DNA of 64,000 nt from Streptomyces sp. NBC_00459 (GCF_036013955.1 NZ_CP107903.1:9052001-9116000), one strand, 5' to 3'. Shown: positions 25,331-33,860, counted from the stretch's first letter. The notes: generated from the sequence alone by a model not told the origin. Program-made: numbers and translations.

Positions 25331-26352
25331 CGGGCCACCTTCCTTGCCAGCAGCGCCAGTAGCGGCGCGCCCAGGAACGCGGTCACGATGCCGACCTCCA
25401 GCTCCGAGGGGCGGACGACCAGGCGGCCCAGTACGTCGGCCGAGAGCAGGAGCAGGGGTCCGGCGATCAGACAGCCGGGGACCAGGAGGCGGTGGTCGCC
25501 GCCCAGCAGGGGGCGTACGAGATGGGGTGCCGCCAGGCCGATGAAGGCGATCGGGCCCGCCACGGCCACTGCCGAGCCGGCGAGCAGGACGACGGCGATC
25601 CCGCCCGCCAGGCGGATCCGGGCCACCGGGACGCCCAGTGCCTGGGCCGAATCGTCGCCCAGGGCAAGCGCGTTGAGGGCGGGGGAGACCGCGAGTGCGA
25701 CCAGCAGGCCGAGCAGCAGGGTGGGCAGTACCGGCCAGAGGGTGCCGAGGGAGCGCCCGGAGAGCGAGCCCGCCAGCCAGAAGCGGGCCTCGTCCAGGGT
25801 GCGCTGGTTGAGGAGCATGACCGCCGATGTCCAGGAGAGGAGGACGAGTTGGAGGACGGTGCCGCCGAGCGCGAGCCGTACCGGGTCGATGTCGCCCGCC
25901 CGGCGGGCCAGCGCCTGGGCGAGGAGGGCGGCGCCCGCAGCGCCCGCGAAGGCGAACCACACGTACTCGACGGGGTCGTCGAGCTTCAGCGCGAAGATGG
26001 CGACCACCACCGCGAAACCGGCACCCGCGTTGATCCCGAGGGTGGTCGGCGAGGCGAGCGGGTTGCGGGTGATGCCCTGGGCGACGGCCCCGGCGACCCC
26101 GAGTGCCGCGCCGACCGCGAGCCCGATGACCGTACGCGGCAGCCGCAGCCCGGTCACCACGAGCGCGTCCCTGCCCTGGGCGTGGCCGAACAGCGCGTCG
26201 GCCACCGTCGAGAGGGGCACCGGGCGCGCGCCGAGGGCGAGGCTCAGCGCGGCGCACAGGGTCAGGGCCCCGAGGCCGGCGAGCAGGATCGGGATGTGCC
26301 TCAGGGCGTGGAAGGGCACGCCGGTCGGCGCACCCCGTTGGGTCGCAGTCAC
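25327..26352 (-). CDS. FecCD-type siderophore permease, first subunit
   Basis: The 341-residue permease has LRLPRTVIGLAVGAALGVAGAVAQGI, TRNPLASPTTLGINAGA, ALGVPVARIRLAGG and GPIAFIGLAAPHLVR, all typical of FecC/FecD. It is the first gene of the uptake operon. An ATG at 26376 would extend it by eight residues, but that codon lies inside the iron box at 26364-26382. I therefore prefer the GTG at 26352; a GTG at 26319 is also possible. No clear ribosome-binding site precedes any of them, so leaderless translation is possible. Confidence 0.88.
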   Translation of the reverse strand: MTATQRGAPTGVPFHALRHIPILLAGLGALTLCAALSLALGARPVPLSTVADALFGHAQGRDALVVTGLRLPRTVIGLAVGAALGVAGAVAQGITRNPLASPTTLGINAGAGFAVVVAIFALKLDDPVEYVWFAFAGAAGAALLAQALARRAGDIDPVRLALGGTVLQLVLLSWTSAVMLLNQRTLDEARFWLAGSLSGRSLGTLWPVLPTLLLGLLVALAVSPALNALALGDDSAQALGVPVARIRLAGGIAVVLLAGSAVAVAGPIAFIGLAAPHLVRPLLGGDHRLLVPGCLIAGPLLLLSADVLGRLVVRPSELEVGIVTAFLGAPLLALLARKVAR

Positions 26353-26363
26353 GAGCCGGGAGC

Positions 26364-26382
26364 TTAGGTTAGGCATGCTTTA
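26364..26382. promoter_or_regulatory. Iron box (DmdR/IdeR-type) for the siderophore uptake operon
   Basis: The 19 bases TTAGGTTAGGCATGCTTTA closely follow the actinobacterial DmdR/IdeR/DtxR consensus (TTAGGTTAGGCTnACCTAA) in the left half and less well in the right. The box sits at the front of the permease gene, so iron-bound DmdR should block the uptake operon. Confidence 0.8.
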
Positions 26383-26472
26383 CTTTTCAACCAGCTGTGG
26401 AGGGGCTGTGACGTGCGCGGTCCTTGATCGTCGACATGAGAGCACCCCGGTAACCGCCTTGCGATCTTGCCA

Positions 26473-26491
26473 GTAAGGTAAGCCTTGCCTA
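26473..26491. promoter_or_regulatory. Second iron box, facing the FhuF-like gene
   Basis: GTAAGGTAAGCCTTGCCTA is a near-symmetric iron box about 38 bases before the start of the FhuF-like gene. Together with the box at 26364 it makes a divergent iron-responsive promoter pair. Confidence 0.8.
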
Positions 26492-26528
26492 TCTAACCCC
26501 ACTCGCAACTTTCTGCGCAGGAGAACCG

Positions 26529-27374
26529 ATGAGCGTCGCCCTGGAGACCCCGCCGGCCACCGCCGCCGCGCGTGTGCTCGGCGGTGCCTATCAACGCCTC
26601 GTCGACATCGGCGAAGTGCTCACCGCCCAGGTCGTGGAGCCGGGTGCACCGGTTCCACAATCGGACGTCATCGGGGCGGAGTTGACGGGCAGTCAAGAAG
26701 CCCTCGACGCCTTCGTCCGGGCCGAGGCGGCGCGGATCCAGGAGCGCTACGGGCACACCGCCCGCCCCCACGTCGCCGCCTCCCGCGCCCTGCACGACTA
26801 CGCCTGGTCGGTCGGCCTGCTGATGAGCGGCGTCTGGTACCTGGAGCGCCGTGTGCCGCGCATCCGGCCCGAGGACGTCCGGTTGGACCTCGCCACCGGC
26901 GTGTACAAGATCACACCGCGTTCCTCCCTGTCCTGCCTCCCGGACGACCCCGCCGCCACGCTCCCCGGAGTCACCGTGCTCCCGCACGAGGAGGCGCTGC
27001 GCACCGAGTTGCGTTCTGCCGTGGCCGACCACATGGCCCCGCTGCTCACCGCGCTCGGTCCGATCACCCGCCGGGGACCGCGCGCCCTGTGGGGCCTGGT
27101 CTCCGACGACCTGGTCTCCGGGATCTGGTACCTCGGGCGCGTTCTCGGCCGGGAGGACGACGCCGTCCGCGCGGCCACCGGACTGCTGCCCTCCGCCGTC
27201 TCCCCGTACCCCGGCGGCGCCGACTTCCGCCACCTAACCGACACGTCCGGGCGCCGCCACCCGACCCGTACCCGCACCGGCTGCTGCCTCTACTACACGA
27301 TCCGCCCGGACGAGGCCTGCTCCACCTGCCCCCGCACCTGCGACACGGAACGGCTGCGCAGACTGGAGAGCTGA
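26529..27374 (+). CDS. FhuF-like (2Fe-2S) ferric-siderophore reductase
   Basis: The 281-residue protein ends with the cysteine pattern of FhuF-type reductases: CCLYYTIRP followed by CSTCPRTC (about residues 256-275), which binds a [2Fe-2S] cluster. The region before it includes GLVSDDLVSGIWYLG. These enzymes release iron from ferric siderophores in the cytoplasm. The start ATG has AGGAG seven bases upstream. It is divergent from the uptake operon and shares its iron-box region, so it should be induced together with it when iron is scarce. Confidence 0.88.
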   Translation: MSVALETPPATAAARVLGGAYQRLVDIGEVLTAQVVEPGAPVPQSDVIGAELTGSQEALDAFVRAEAARIQERYGHTARPHVAASRALHDYAWSVGLLMSGVWYLERRVPRIRPEDVRLDLATGVYKITPRSSLSCLPDDPAATLPGVTVLPHEEALRTELRSAVADHMAPLLTALGPITRRGPRALWGLVSDDLVSGIWYLGRVLGREDDAVRAATGLLPSAVSPYPGGADFRHLTDTSGRRHPTRTRTGCCLYYTIRPDEACSTCPRTCDTERLRRLES

Positions 27375-27412
27375 TCGCACCCCGAAGGGAACGCCTCCCG
27401 GGCGGAGTGCGC

Positions 27413-29170
27413 TCAGCCGGTGGTCGCCAGGAACTGCGTCGCCGCCAGCTCGGCGTACAGCGGGTCCCCGGCGACGAGTTCGCGGTGGGTGCCCACCGCG
27501 CGCACGCGGCCCGCGTCCATCACCACGATCCGGTCCGCCATCGTCACCGTCGACAGCCGGTGGGCGACGACGAGAACGGTCGTCGTACGGGCGACATCCG
27601 CGACCGTGTCGCGCAGCGCCGCCTCGTTCACCGCGTCCAGCTGCGAGGTCGCCTCGTCGAGCAGGAGCAGCCGGGGGTGGCGCAGCAACGCGCGGGCGAT
27701 GGCCACCCGTTGGCGCTCGCCGCCGGACAGCTTGGTGCCGCGATGCCCGACCAGGGTGTCGAGGCCGCGCGGCAGCCGGTCCACCAGACCGTCGAGCCGG
27801 GTCGTCTTCACCACGCGCGTGACCGCGTCCTCGTCCGCCTCCGGACTGCCCAGCAGCAGGTTGTCACGCAGCGAGCCCGACAGAACGGGTGCGTCCTGCT
27901 CGACATAGCCGATGGCGGACCGGAGTTCGGTCAGGTTCCAGTCGGCGGTGTCCCGGCCGTCGAGCGTGATGACGCCGGACTCGGGGTCGTAGAACCGTTC
28001 GATGAGCGAGAAGACGGTGGTCTTGCCCGCGCCGGACGGGCCGACGAACGCCGTCATGCCCCGGGGCGGCACGGCGAACGTCACGCCGTGGTGGACGTAC
28101 GGAAGATCGTCGGCGTAGCGGAAGCGGACCTCGTCGAAGGCGAGTGCCGCCGGTTCGGCGTCGGCGGCCGGGAGGGGCGCGGGGCGGGCCGACGACGGTT
28201 CGGCCGGCAGGGCGAGGGCCTCCTGGATACGGGTGAGGGCCGCGGCGCCCGTCTGGTACTGGGTGATCGCGCCGACCACCTGCTGGATCGGCGACATCAG
28301 ATAGAAGACGTAGAGGAGGAAAGCGACCAGTGTGCCGACCTCGACCGCGCCGGTCGCGACCCGCGCGCCGCCGACCGCGAGCACCGTGATGAAGGCGATC
28401 TGCATCGCGAGGCCGGCCGTGTTGCCCGCCGCGGCCGACCACTTGGCGGCCCGTACGCTCTGCCGCCAGGACTCCTCGGCCGCCGCGTGCAGCCGCTGCT
28501 CCTCCCGGTGCTCGGCGCCGGACGCCTTGATCGTGCGCAGCGCGCCCAGTACCCGTTCCAGCGAGGCGCCCATGACACCGACCGCGTCCTGCGCCCGCCG
28601 GCTCGCCTTGTTGATACGCGGCACGATCACCCCGAGCACGGTCCCCGCCCCCACGATCACGGCGAGGGTGACACCCAGCAGCACCGGATCGACCAGGCCC
28701 ATCATCACGATCGTCGCCACCAGCGTGAGACCGCCGGTGCCGAGGCCGACGAGCGAGTCGGTGGTGACCTCGCGCAGCAGGGTCGTGTCCGAGGTGACCC
28801 GGGCCATCAGATCGCCGGGCTCGGTCCGGTCCACGGCCGGAATCCGCAGCCGCAGCAGATAGGAGGACAACGCCCGCCGGGCCCCCAGCACCACCGACTC
28901 GGCGGTGCGCCGCAACACGTACGAACCCAGCGCGCCCAGCGCCGCGTTGGTGACGACGAGCGCCGACATCAGCACCAGCGCCCCGGTGATCGTCCGGTCG
29001 TGGGACAGATCGTCGATGAGCCCTCGCGCCACCAACGGCAGCGCCAGCCCCGCAGCACCCGTGGCCAGGGACAGCAGAGCGCCCGCCAGCAGGGTCCACC
29101 GGTGCGGCCGTACGTAGCCGAGGAGCAGCCGCCAGGCGGGCGGACCGGCGTTCGGCTCTGCGATGCTCAC
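27413..29170 (-). CDS. ABC exporter half-transporter (MsbA/LmrA type)
   Basis: The 585-residue protein fuses an N-terminal six-helix membrane domain (starting around AWRLLLGYVRPHRWTLLAGALL) to a C-terminal ATPase. Walker A is GPSGAGKTTVFSL, the signature KLSGGERQRVAIARALL, Walker B LLLLDEATSQLD and the switch VVAHRLSTV. It should act as a homodimeric exporter of a lipophilic or drug-like molecule. The GTG at 29170 has GAGGAG just upstream. It lies 93 bases after the LOG-acyltransferase gene on the same strand, so it may export the product of that operon; a weak hairpin lies between them. Confidence 0.85.
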   Translation of the reverse strand: MSIAEPNAGPPAWRLLLGYVRPHRWTLLAGALLSLATGAAGLALPLVARGLIDDLSHDRTITGALVLMSALVVTNAALGALGSYVLRRTAESVVLGARRALSSYLLRLRIPAVDRTEPGDLMARVTSDTTLLREVTTDSLVGLGTGGLTLVATIVMMGLVDPVLLGVTLAVIVGAGTVLGVIVPRINKASRRAQDAVGVMGASLERVLGALRTIKASGAEHREEQRLHAAAEESWRQSVRAAKWSAAAGNTAGLAMQIAFITVLAVGGARVATGAVEVGTLVAFLLYVFYLMSPIQQVVGAITQYQTGAAALTRIQEALALPAEPSSARPAPLPAADAEPAALAFDEVRFRYADDLPYVHHGVTFAVPPRGMTAFVGPSGAGKTTVFSLIERFYDPESGVITLDGRDTADWNLTELRSAIGYVEQDAPVLSGSLRDNLLLGSPEADEDAVTRVVKTTRLDGLVDRLPRGLDTLVGHRGTKLSGGERQRVAIARALLRHPRLLLLDEATSQLDAVNEAALRDTVADVARTTTVLVVAHRLSTVTMADRIVVMDAGRVRAVGTHRELVAGDPLYAELAATQFLATTG

Positions 29171-29223
29171 GGCGCTCCTCGGGAGGCGGACGGGCGGGAC
29201 ATTCACCCTACGTCGGCGGCCCG

Positions 29224-29256
29224 GGGAGAGGAGAAACGGTGACTGTCCCCTCTCCC
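29224..29256. terminator. Weak hairpin between LOG-acyltransferase and ABC exporter genes
   Basis: GGGAGAGG (29224-29231) can pair with CCTCTCCC (29249-29256) around a 17-base loop just after the LOG-acyltransferase stop. The short stem suggests attenuation rather than full termination. Confidence 0.35.
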
Positions 29257-29263
29257 GCATTCC

Positions 29264-30784
29264 CTACCGCCGGAGCGCTCGCCAGTCCCGGGCCGTCGCG
29301 AGGACGACAGTTTCCGTCTCGCCGCTCAGCAGACAGCCGTCGAGCAGGCCGGCCAGTACCTCGCCCGGGCCGAGTTCGAGGAACGTGTTCACCCCGTCCG
29401 CCGCCAACAGGCCTGCCGCGTCCGCGAATCGGACCGGTTCGCGCAGCTCGCGCACCCAGAACTCCGGCGTCGCCGCCTCGGCGCCGACCGGCTTCGCCGT
29501 GATGTCGGAGACCAGGGACAGGGCCGGGGCGCGCAGATCCAGCGTCTCCAGGGTCCGGCGGTACTCGTCGAGAACCGGGTCCAGATGCGGCGAGTGCGCG
29601 GCCACATCGATGCGCAGTGCCCTCGTTCGCCGGCCGCGATCCGCCCACTCCTCCCGTACGGCCGCCACCGCGTCCCGGTCGCCCGAAACCACCACCGCCC
29701 GGGGCCCGTTGACAGCCGCGACCACCACCCCGGGCCCGAGGCACAGCTCCTCCGGGGACGCCTCCACCGCCGCCATCGCCCCCTCCTCCGGCAGCGCGCC
29801 CATGAGCCGGGACAACGTGCCCACCGCGCGGCAGCCGTCCGCCAGCGAGAACACGCCCGCGGCATGGGCGGCGGCCATCCGCCCGGCCGAGTACCCGAAC
29901 AGCACGTCCGGGCGCACACCCCAGCTCTCCAACAGCCGGTACTGCGCGATCTGGAGCGCGAAAATCGCCGGACCGCCGAACGCGATCCGGTCCAGCAGCG
30001 CGGCCGTGTGCGTCCCGGCCTCGGCGAACATCACGTCCAGCAGCGGCACGTCCAGATAGGGGTTCAGCCCGGCGCACACCTCCTCCAGCGCCGTCGCGAA
30101 CACCGGGAAGGCACTGTGGAGTTCACGCCCCATCCCTGGCTGCTGGGACCCGGCGCCCGAGAACAGGAACGCGGTACGGCCACCGGAGAGGCTCCGAACA
30201 GGGTCGGTCGGCCGCGCCGGGTTCGACTCGACGGTCGACTCATCGGCGGGGGAGGTGAGTTGAGCGACCACCTCCTCGGCCGACTCGCACACCACGATCC
30301 GCTCCAGATCCCCGGGACGCAGGAAACCCTCGTCCCGCGCGTGCTCCAGGAAGGTCAGCAGCGGACGGTAGAAGCCGTACGGGTCGAGCAGCAGACACGG
30401 TTTGCGATGGATGCGCAGCTGCGCCCAGGCGAGCGCCTCCAACAGCTCCTCCGCCGTACCGAGCCCGCCCGGCAGTGCCACGAACGCGTCGCCCGACTCC
30501 GCCATGCGCGCCTTGCGTTCGTGGATGTCCGCCACGACCTCCAGCTCGCTGAGACCGGTGTGCGCGATCTCGTACGGCAGCAGCCGTCGCGGCACGACCC
30601 CGGTCACCCTGCCGCCGCCGTCCAGCGCGGCGTCCGCGAGCGCGCCCATGAGACCGGTGCGGGCCCCGCCGTAGACGAGCCGCAGGCCCGCCCGTGCGAG
30701 GGCGCGGCCCAGGGCGGCGGCGGTCTCCCGGTGCCCGGGACGGTGTCCGGGGGAGGCACCGCAGAACACGGTGACGGCGGTCAC
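29264..30784 (-). CDS. LOG-type phosphoribohydrolase fused to an acyltransferase domain
   Basis: The 506-residue protein has two domains. Residues 1-178 are a cytokinin riboside 5'-monophosphate phosphoribohydrolase (LOG): YGGARTGLMG (38-47) and the catalytic PGGLGTAEE (105-113), preceded by Arg/Lys in ERKARM. Residues about 200-500 are a polyketide/FabD-type acyltransferase: FSGAGSQQPGMGREL, nucleophile Ser299 in GYSAG and His397 in AAHSPH. The Arg that holds the malonyl carboxylate in FabD (25 residues after the Ser) is Leu324 here, so the acyl donor may lack a carboxylate. The GTG at 30784 overlaps the oxidase stop by GTGA. In the Rhodococcus fas operon the equivalent FasF is LOG only. Confidence 0.88.
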   Translation of the reverse strand: MTAVTVFCGASPGHRPGHRETAAALGRALARAGLRLVYGGARTGLMGALADAALDGGGRVTGVVPRRLLPYEIAHTGLSELEVVADIHERKARMAESGDAFVALPGGLGTAEELLEALAWAQLRIHRKPCLLLDPYGFYRPLLTFLEHARDEGFLRPGDLERIVVCESAEEVVAQLTSPADESTVESNPARPTDPVRSLSGGRTAFLFSGAGSQQPGMGRELHSAFPVFATALEEVCAGLNPYLDVPLLDVMFAEAGTHTAALLDRIAFGGPAIFALQIAQYRLLESWGVRPDVLFGYSAGRMAAAHAAGVFSLADGCRAVGTLSRLMGALPEEGAMAAVEASPEELCLGPGVVVAAVNGPRAVVVSGDRDAVAAVREEWADRGRRTRALRIDVAAHSPHLDPVLDEYRRTLETLDLRAPALSLVSDITAKPVGAEAATPEFWVRELREPVRFADAAGLLAADGVNTFLELGPGEVLAGLLDGCLLSGETETVVLATARDWRALRR

Positions 30785-32148
30785 GGCCACAGTCCGTACC
30801 CCCGGGTGAGGACGGAGTGCGGGTCGTAGCGGTCCTTCGCGCGGGCGAGTGTCTCCCAGGCGGGGCCGAAGTGCGCCCGCCAGTCCTCGCAGGTCATCGG
30901 CAGCGCGCTGGTCGGATGCAGGACACCGCCGAGTTCGCGTGCCCGCTCGTACAGTGCCCGGTTGGCGGAGACCGCCTCCCTGACGTTCTCGGGGGCGCCG
31001 GGCGGAGCCGTACGCATCAGCGAGAGCAGGCACAGGAGTTCGCCCGGCGGCCTGCGCAGCAGCGGGGCGCGCAGGGCCCGGGAGCTGAGCGGACGCAGCT
31101 GGACCACTCCACAGGCGCGCAGCCCGCTCTGCGCGTGGTCGGCCAGCACCGCCGGGACGAAGCCGGGGGCGGCCTCCTCCGGGAGGAGCAACGTCAGCCA
31201 GGGATGCGGGCGTTGCCACTCGCCCGTGGTGCGCAGGATCCGCTCGTCGCGGTCCATGCGCCGCAGGAACTCCTCGTACGAGAGGTTCTCGATCTCCTCG
31301 GTGTCCCGGTCGTGCTCCAGGCCGCCGGTCAACAGGGTCTCGTCGCAGGGGAGTCGGCCGGTGCACGGGGCCACCGCCTCGATCATGTAGTCCCAGGCGC
31401 CGCCGAGCGTGGGGCGCGCCTGGCCGTACACATGGCTGAAGCGGTCGTCGCGGGCCAGGGCGCGCTGGTCGGCGAAGAACGTGCCGGGGGAGTGGTGGTA
31501 GAGGCGGAAGCGGCGCACCAGGGTGGGTGCGGGGACCAGGTCGAGCGTGGCGCGCACGATCAGCGCGCACTGGCCGAGGCCCGCCAGCACGGCGTCGAAC
31601 AGGTCCGGGTGGCGCTCGCGCGAGCAGGTCACCTCCTCTCCGGCGCCCGTGACCACGTCCAACTCCCGCACATGGTCGGCGACCAGACCGTGCCGGTGAC
31701 TGGAGCCGCCCAGGCCTCCGGTGCTCAGCAGGCCGCCGACGCTGCCGCCGAGGTGGTCGGGGAGCACGGGCGGGGTGAGCCCCTCGGCGAGGGCGGCCCG
31801 GACGACTTCGCTCCAGCGGGCGCCCGCCCCGGCGGTGAGCGTCCGTGCGGCGGGCGCGCAGCGCACCTCGTCGAGGGCCCCCAGGTCGACGACGTACCCG
31901 CCTTCGGCCTGGCCCTGGCCGTACACGGAGTACCCGCCGCCCCGGGCGGTGACCGCCAGACCCTGTGGGCCCGCCATCGCGACGAACTCCGCCAGCGCGG
32001 CCACGGACGGGGGCGTGAAGACGCCGAGCGGTCGCGAACCGACGATATGGCCGAAGTCGTCGGCGGCCCGGACCAGGTCCTCGACGGCGGAGTCCGGAAA
32101 CGGAACGAGGTGATCCGGCCGGGTAATGCTGCCGGGGATTCCCTTCAT
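30781..32148 (-). CDS. Cytokinin dehydrogenase-like FAD oxidoreductase (FasE-like)
   Basis: The 455-residue protein has the FAD-binding PCMH/VAO fold of cytokinin dehydrogenases. The flavin loop reads RGGGYSVYGQ (69-78), aligning with RGxGHSxxGQ of plant enzymes, with a Tyr at the His that carries covalent FAD there. WDYMIEAV and HPWLTLLLPEE are further matches to the family's substrate domain. C-terminal RYDPHSVLTRG corresponds to the usual end. Such enzymes oxidise isoprenoid side chains of N6-modified adenines. It overlaps the isopentenyltransferase gene (ATGA, 32145-32148) and the LOG fusion gene (GTGA). Some other VAO oxidase is possible, but the neighbours support a cytokinin-type substrate. 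Confidence 0.8.
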   Translation of the reverse strand: MKGIPGSITRPDHLVPFPDSAVEDLVRAADDFGHIVGSRPLGVFTPPSVAALAEFVAMAGPQGLAVTARGGGYSVYGQGQAEGGYVVDLGALDEVRCAPAARTLTAGAGARWSEVVRAALAEGLTPPVLPDHLGGSVGGLLSTGGLGGSSHRHGLVADHVRELDVVTGAGEEVTCSRERHPDLFDAVLAGLGQCALIVRATLDLVPAPTLVRRFRLYHHSPGTFFADQRALARDDRFSHVYGQARPTLGGAWDYMIEAVAPCTGRLPCDETLLTGGLEHDRDTEEIENLSYEEFLRRMDRDERILRTTGEWQRPHPWLTLLLPEEAAPGFVPAVLADHAQSGLRACGVVQLRPLSSRALRAPLLRRPPGELLCLLSLMRTAPPGAPENVREAVSANRALYERARELGGVLHPTSALPMTCEDWRAHFGPAWETLARAKDRYDPHSVLTRGYGLWP

Positions 32149-32915
32149 GCGGCACGTCCCAGCATGCTCGGATCGAGCACCGGGCCCGGCAGCCGCTTTT
32201 TGAAAGTTTCAGTGAACACGCGACTCTGGAGAATTCCGTGCTCCGCATGCCGCAGAGCGATCAGCGATGCCATCCGGGACCGCACCGGACCGGACAGCAC
32301 CTGTTTGTGAATGCTCCCTACATCCAGTGAATATTTCGCACAGCATTCGAGGACGGCTTCGAACCCGTTCACGGACGCCGCGAAACGCCGGTGCCGGGGG
32401 TCCGCCCAGAGCGCGGCCAGTTCCTCCAGGAGGCTGCGGTCGGGGTCCGGCGGTGCGAGCATCGTCTGTGCCCGGTGGGTGAGCGCCTCGACGTAGTCGC
32501 CGTACGCGGGCAGCGGCAGCACCCGCACGGACAGCTGCCAGGGCAGGGGGGCGCAGCGCTCGGCCAGCACCTTGAGCAGGGAGATCGAACCACCCTCGAC
32601 GATCACGAACGGGTGCTGCGCGCCCAGCCGTTCCACCAGTGCGAACAGGGAGTCCGCAGCCGCGCCCGCGCCGAGGTCGCCGTCGGCGACGGTCCGGTCG
32701 GCGAGCCAGTACCGCCGCACACCCGGGGCCTCCGCACCCGCGCGGGCGCTCGTGGTGGCCAGGTCCGTGAAGCACTGGAGGCGGTCGGCGACGACGACCG
32801 GAGCCCCGGTGACCCGGGCCAGGTCGTTGGCCGCGGCGCTCTTCCCCGCCCCTGTCGGCCCCGCGATCAGATGAACAAAAGGACGAACCGCGCAATCCGC
32901 TGGGATTTCGACCAT
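32145..32915 (-). CDS. Adenylate isopentenyltransferase (Tzs/FasD-like)
   Basis: The 256-residue protein matches bacterial cytokinin isopentenyltransferases. P-loop GPTGAGKS lies at 19-26, ADRLQC at 43-48 corresponds to the DRVQC of Tzs, EGGSISLL at 107-114 is diagnostic, and SLLEELAALW follows. These enzymes transfer a dimethylallyl (or hydroxylated) group to N6 of AMP. It is shorter than MiaA and lacks tRNA-binding insertions, so tRNA modification is unlikely. The ATG at 32915 has GGGAGGG upstream. The last 60 codons are clearly lower in GC than their neighbours, hinting at transfer from another host. It is the first gene of a three-gene overlapping operon. Confidence 0.9.
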   Translation of the reverse strand: MVEIPADCAVRPFVHLIAGPTGAGKSAAANDLARVTGAPVVVADRLQCFTDLATTSARAGAEAPGVRRYWLADRTVADGDLGAGAAADSLFALVERLGAQHPFVIVEGGSISLLKVLAERCAPLPWQLSVRVLPLPAYGDYVEALTHRAQTMLAPPDPDRSLLEELAALWADPRHRRFAASVNGFEAVLECCAKYSLDVGSIHKQVLSGPVRSRMASLIALRHAEHGILQSRVFTETFKKRLPGPVLDPSMLGRAA

Positions 32916-33169
32916 CGGAGTTTCCCTCCCGATCCGTGCAGCCGTTGCTGAGCACGGTCAAGAGAAGCACGGCCCGACACGCGTCAACACCAGCTCACAG
33001 CCTGGGCAGGGCAAAGAATCGACCACGTCCATCTGCGCTTGTTAAAGGCTGGAAAACCCGGCGTGGCGGAGGTAATTCCGGGGAATCCGCAACGATGTGA
33101 AGAGCGCTACAGGCGCCTATTTTAATGAATTCCTAACGCTGTGCTCAGGCTCTTACCCAGGAGGACTCC

Positions 33170-33763
33170 GTGCAATCCGAGATGTTGCTCGCCGCCGCCG
33201 ACGCCCTGCCGCTCACGGGCGGCGACGAGGCTCGCCCGGACGCCAGGATCCTCGTCGGCTTCGGTGTCCCCGCGGAACTCGCCAGGTTCGCCGCCCGCCC
33301 CGACTGGACCCTGTACGTTCCCGGCCACCCCGACGAGGTGCGGCGGGCCGTACTGACCGCCATCGCCCGCGGTGAGCGGGCGTACGTCCATGTGTCCGCC
33401 GAGTGCAACGCCGAACCGCACGGCGCGACCGACGGCTTCGAGCAGGTACGGGACGGGAGCGCGGGCGTGGTGCTCGCGGTGGGCGCCATGCTCGACCCGG
33501 TGCTTCGCGCCACCGCCGGACTGGACCTCGCCGTCCTCTACACGGGCATCGTCCGCCCCTTCGACGAGGTCGGACTGCGCACGGCCGTGCTCGCCGCCGA
33601 CCACGCCGACGTGGTGCTGGTCGAACCCTGCCCGCGCGGTACCTCGGCCCATCACATCGCCGGCACGCTCGTCCACGTCCCGCACCGGCTGCTCGCCCTC
33701 GGCGGGCCGGGCGCCCTGGACGAGACCGAACTCGCCGGAGCCGTCCGGGACTTCATGCGCTGA
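33170..33763 (+). CDS. Free-standing transketolase C-terminal-domain protein
   Basis: The 197-residue product resembles only the C-terminal domain of transketolase/pyruvate dehydrogenase E1-beta. Typical wording is GVVLAVGAMLDPVLRA, LAVLYTGIVRPFDE and DVVLVEPCPRGTSAHHIAG. No thiamin diphosphate-binding domain is present on either side, so it cannot be a complete enzyme by itself. The fas operon encodes transketolase-like proteins (FasB C-terminus and FasC), which makes this a possible relic or partner of the divergent isopentenyltransferase operon. The GTG at 33170 follows CCAGGAGGACTCC, a strong ribosome-binding site. The 254-base region before it (32916-33169) is comparatively AT-rich and should hold both promoters. 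Confidence 0.75.
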   Translation: MQSEMLLAAADALPLTGGDEARPDARILVGFGVPAELARFAARPDWTLYVPGHPDEVRRAVLTAIARGERAYVHVSAECNAEPHGATDGFEQVRDGSAGVVLAVGAMLDPVLRATAGLDLAVLYTGIVRPFDEVGLRTAVLAADHADVVLVEPCPRGTSAHHIAGTLVHVPHRLLALGGPGALDETELAGAVRDFMR

Positions 33764-33860
33764 CGTCCGTGGCGCGCCCCACCCGCTCGGGCGGCCCGGT
33801 GGACTCGGCGCACTCACGGGACGACTGTACGGGCACCCCTCGGCATGTCCACTGCCGTAC

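Noticed and set aside
24302..26476. 724-codon plus-strand frame over the two permease genes
   Set aside because: Shadow of the FecCD genes; its translation is Arg/Gly/Gln-rich without any domain.
29264..32248. A 994-residue fusion of oxidase and LOG-acyltransferase
   Set aside because: The frame before 30784 is a shadow of the flavoprotein gene, which is read in a different frame and overlaps by GTGA.
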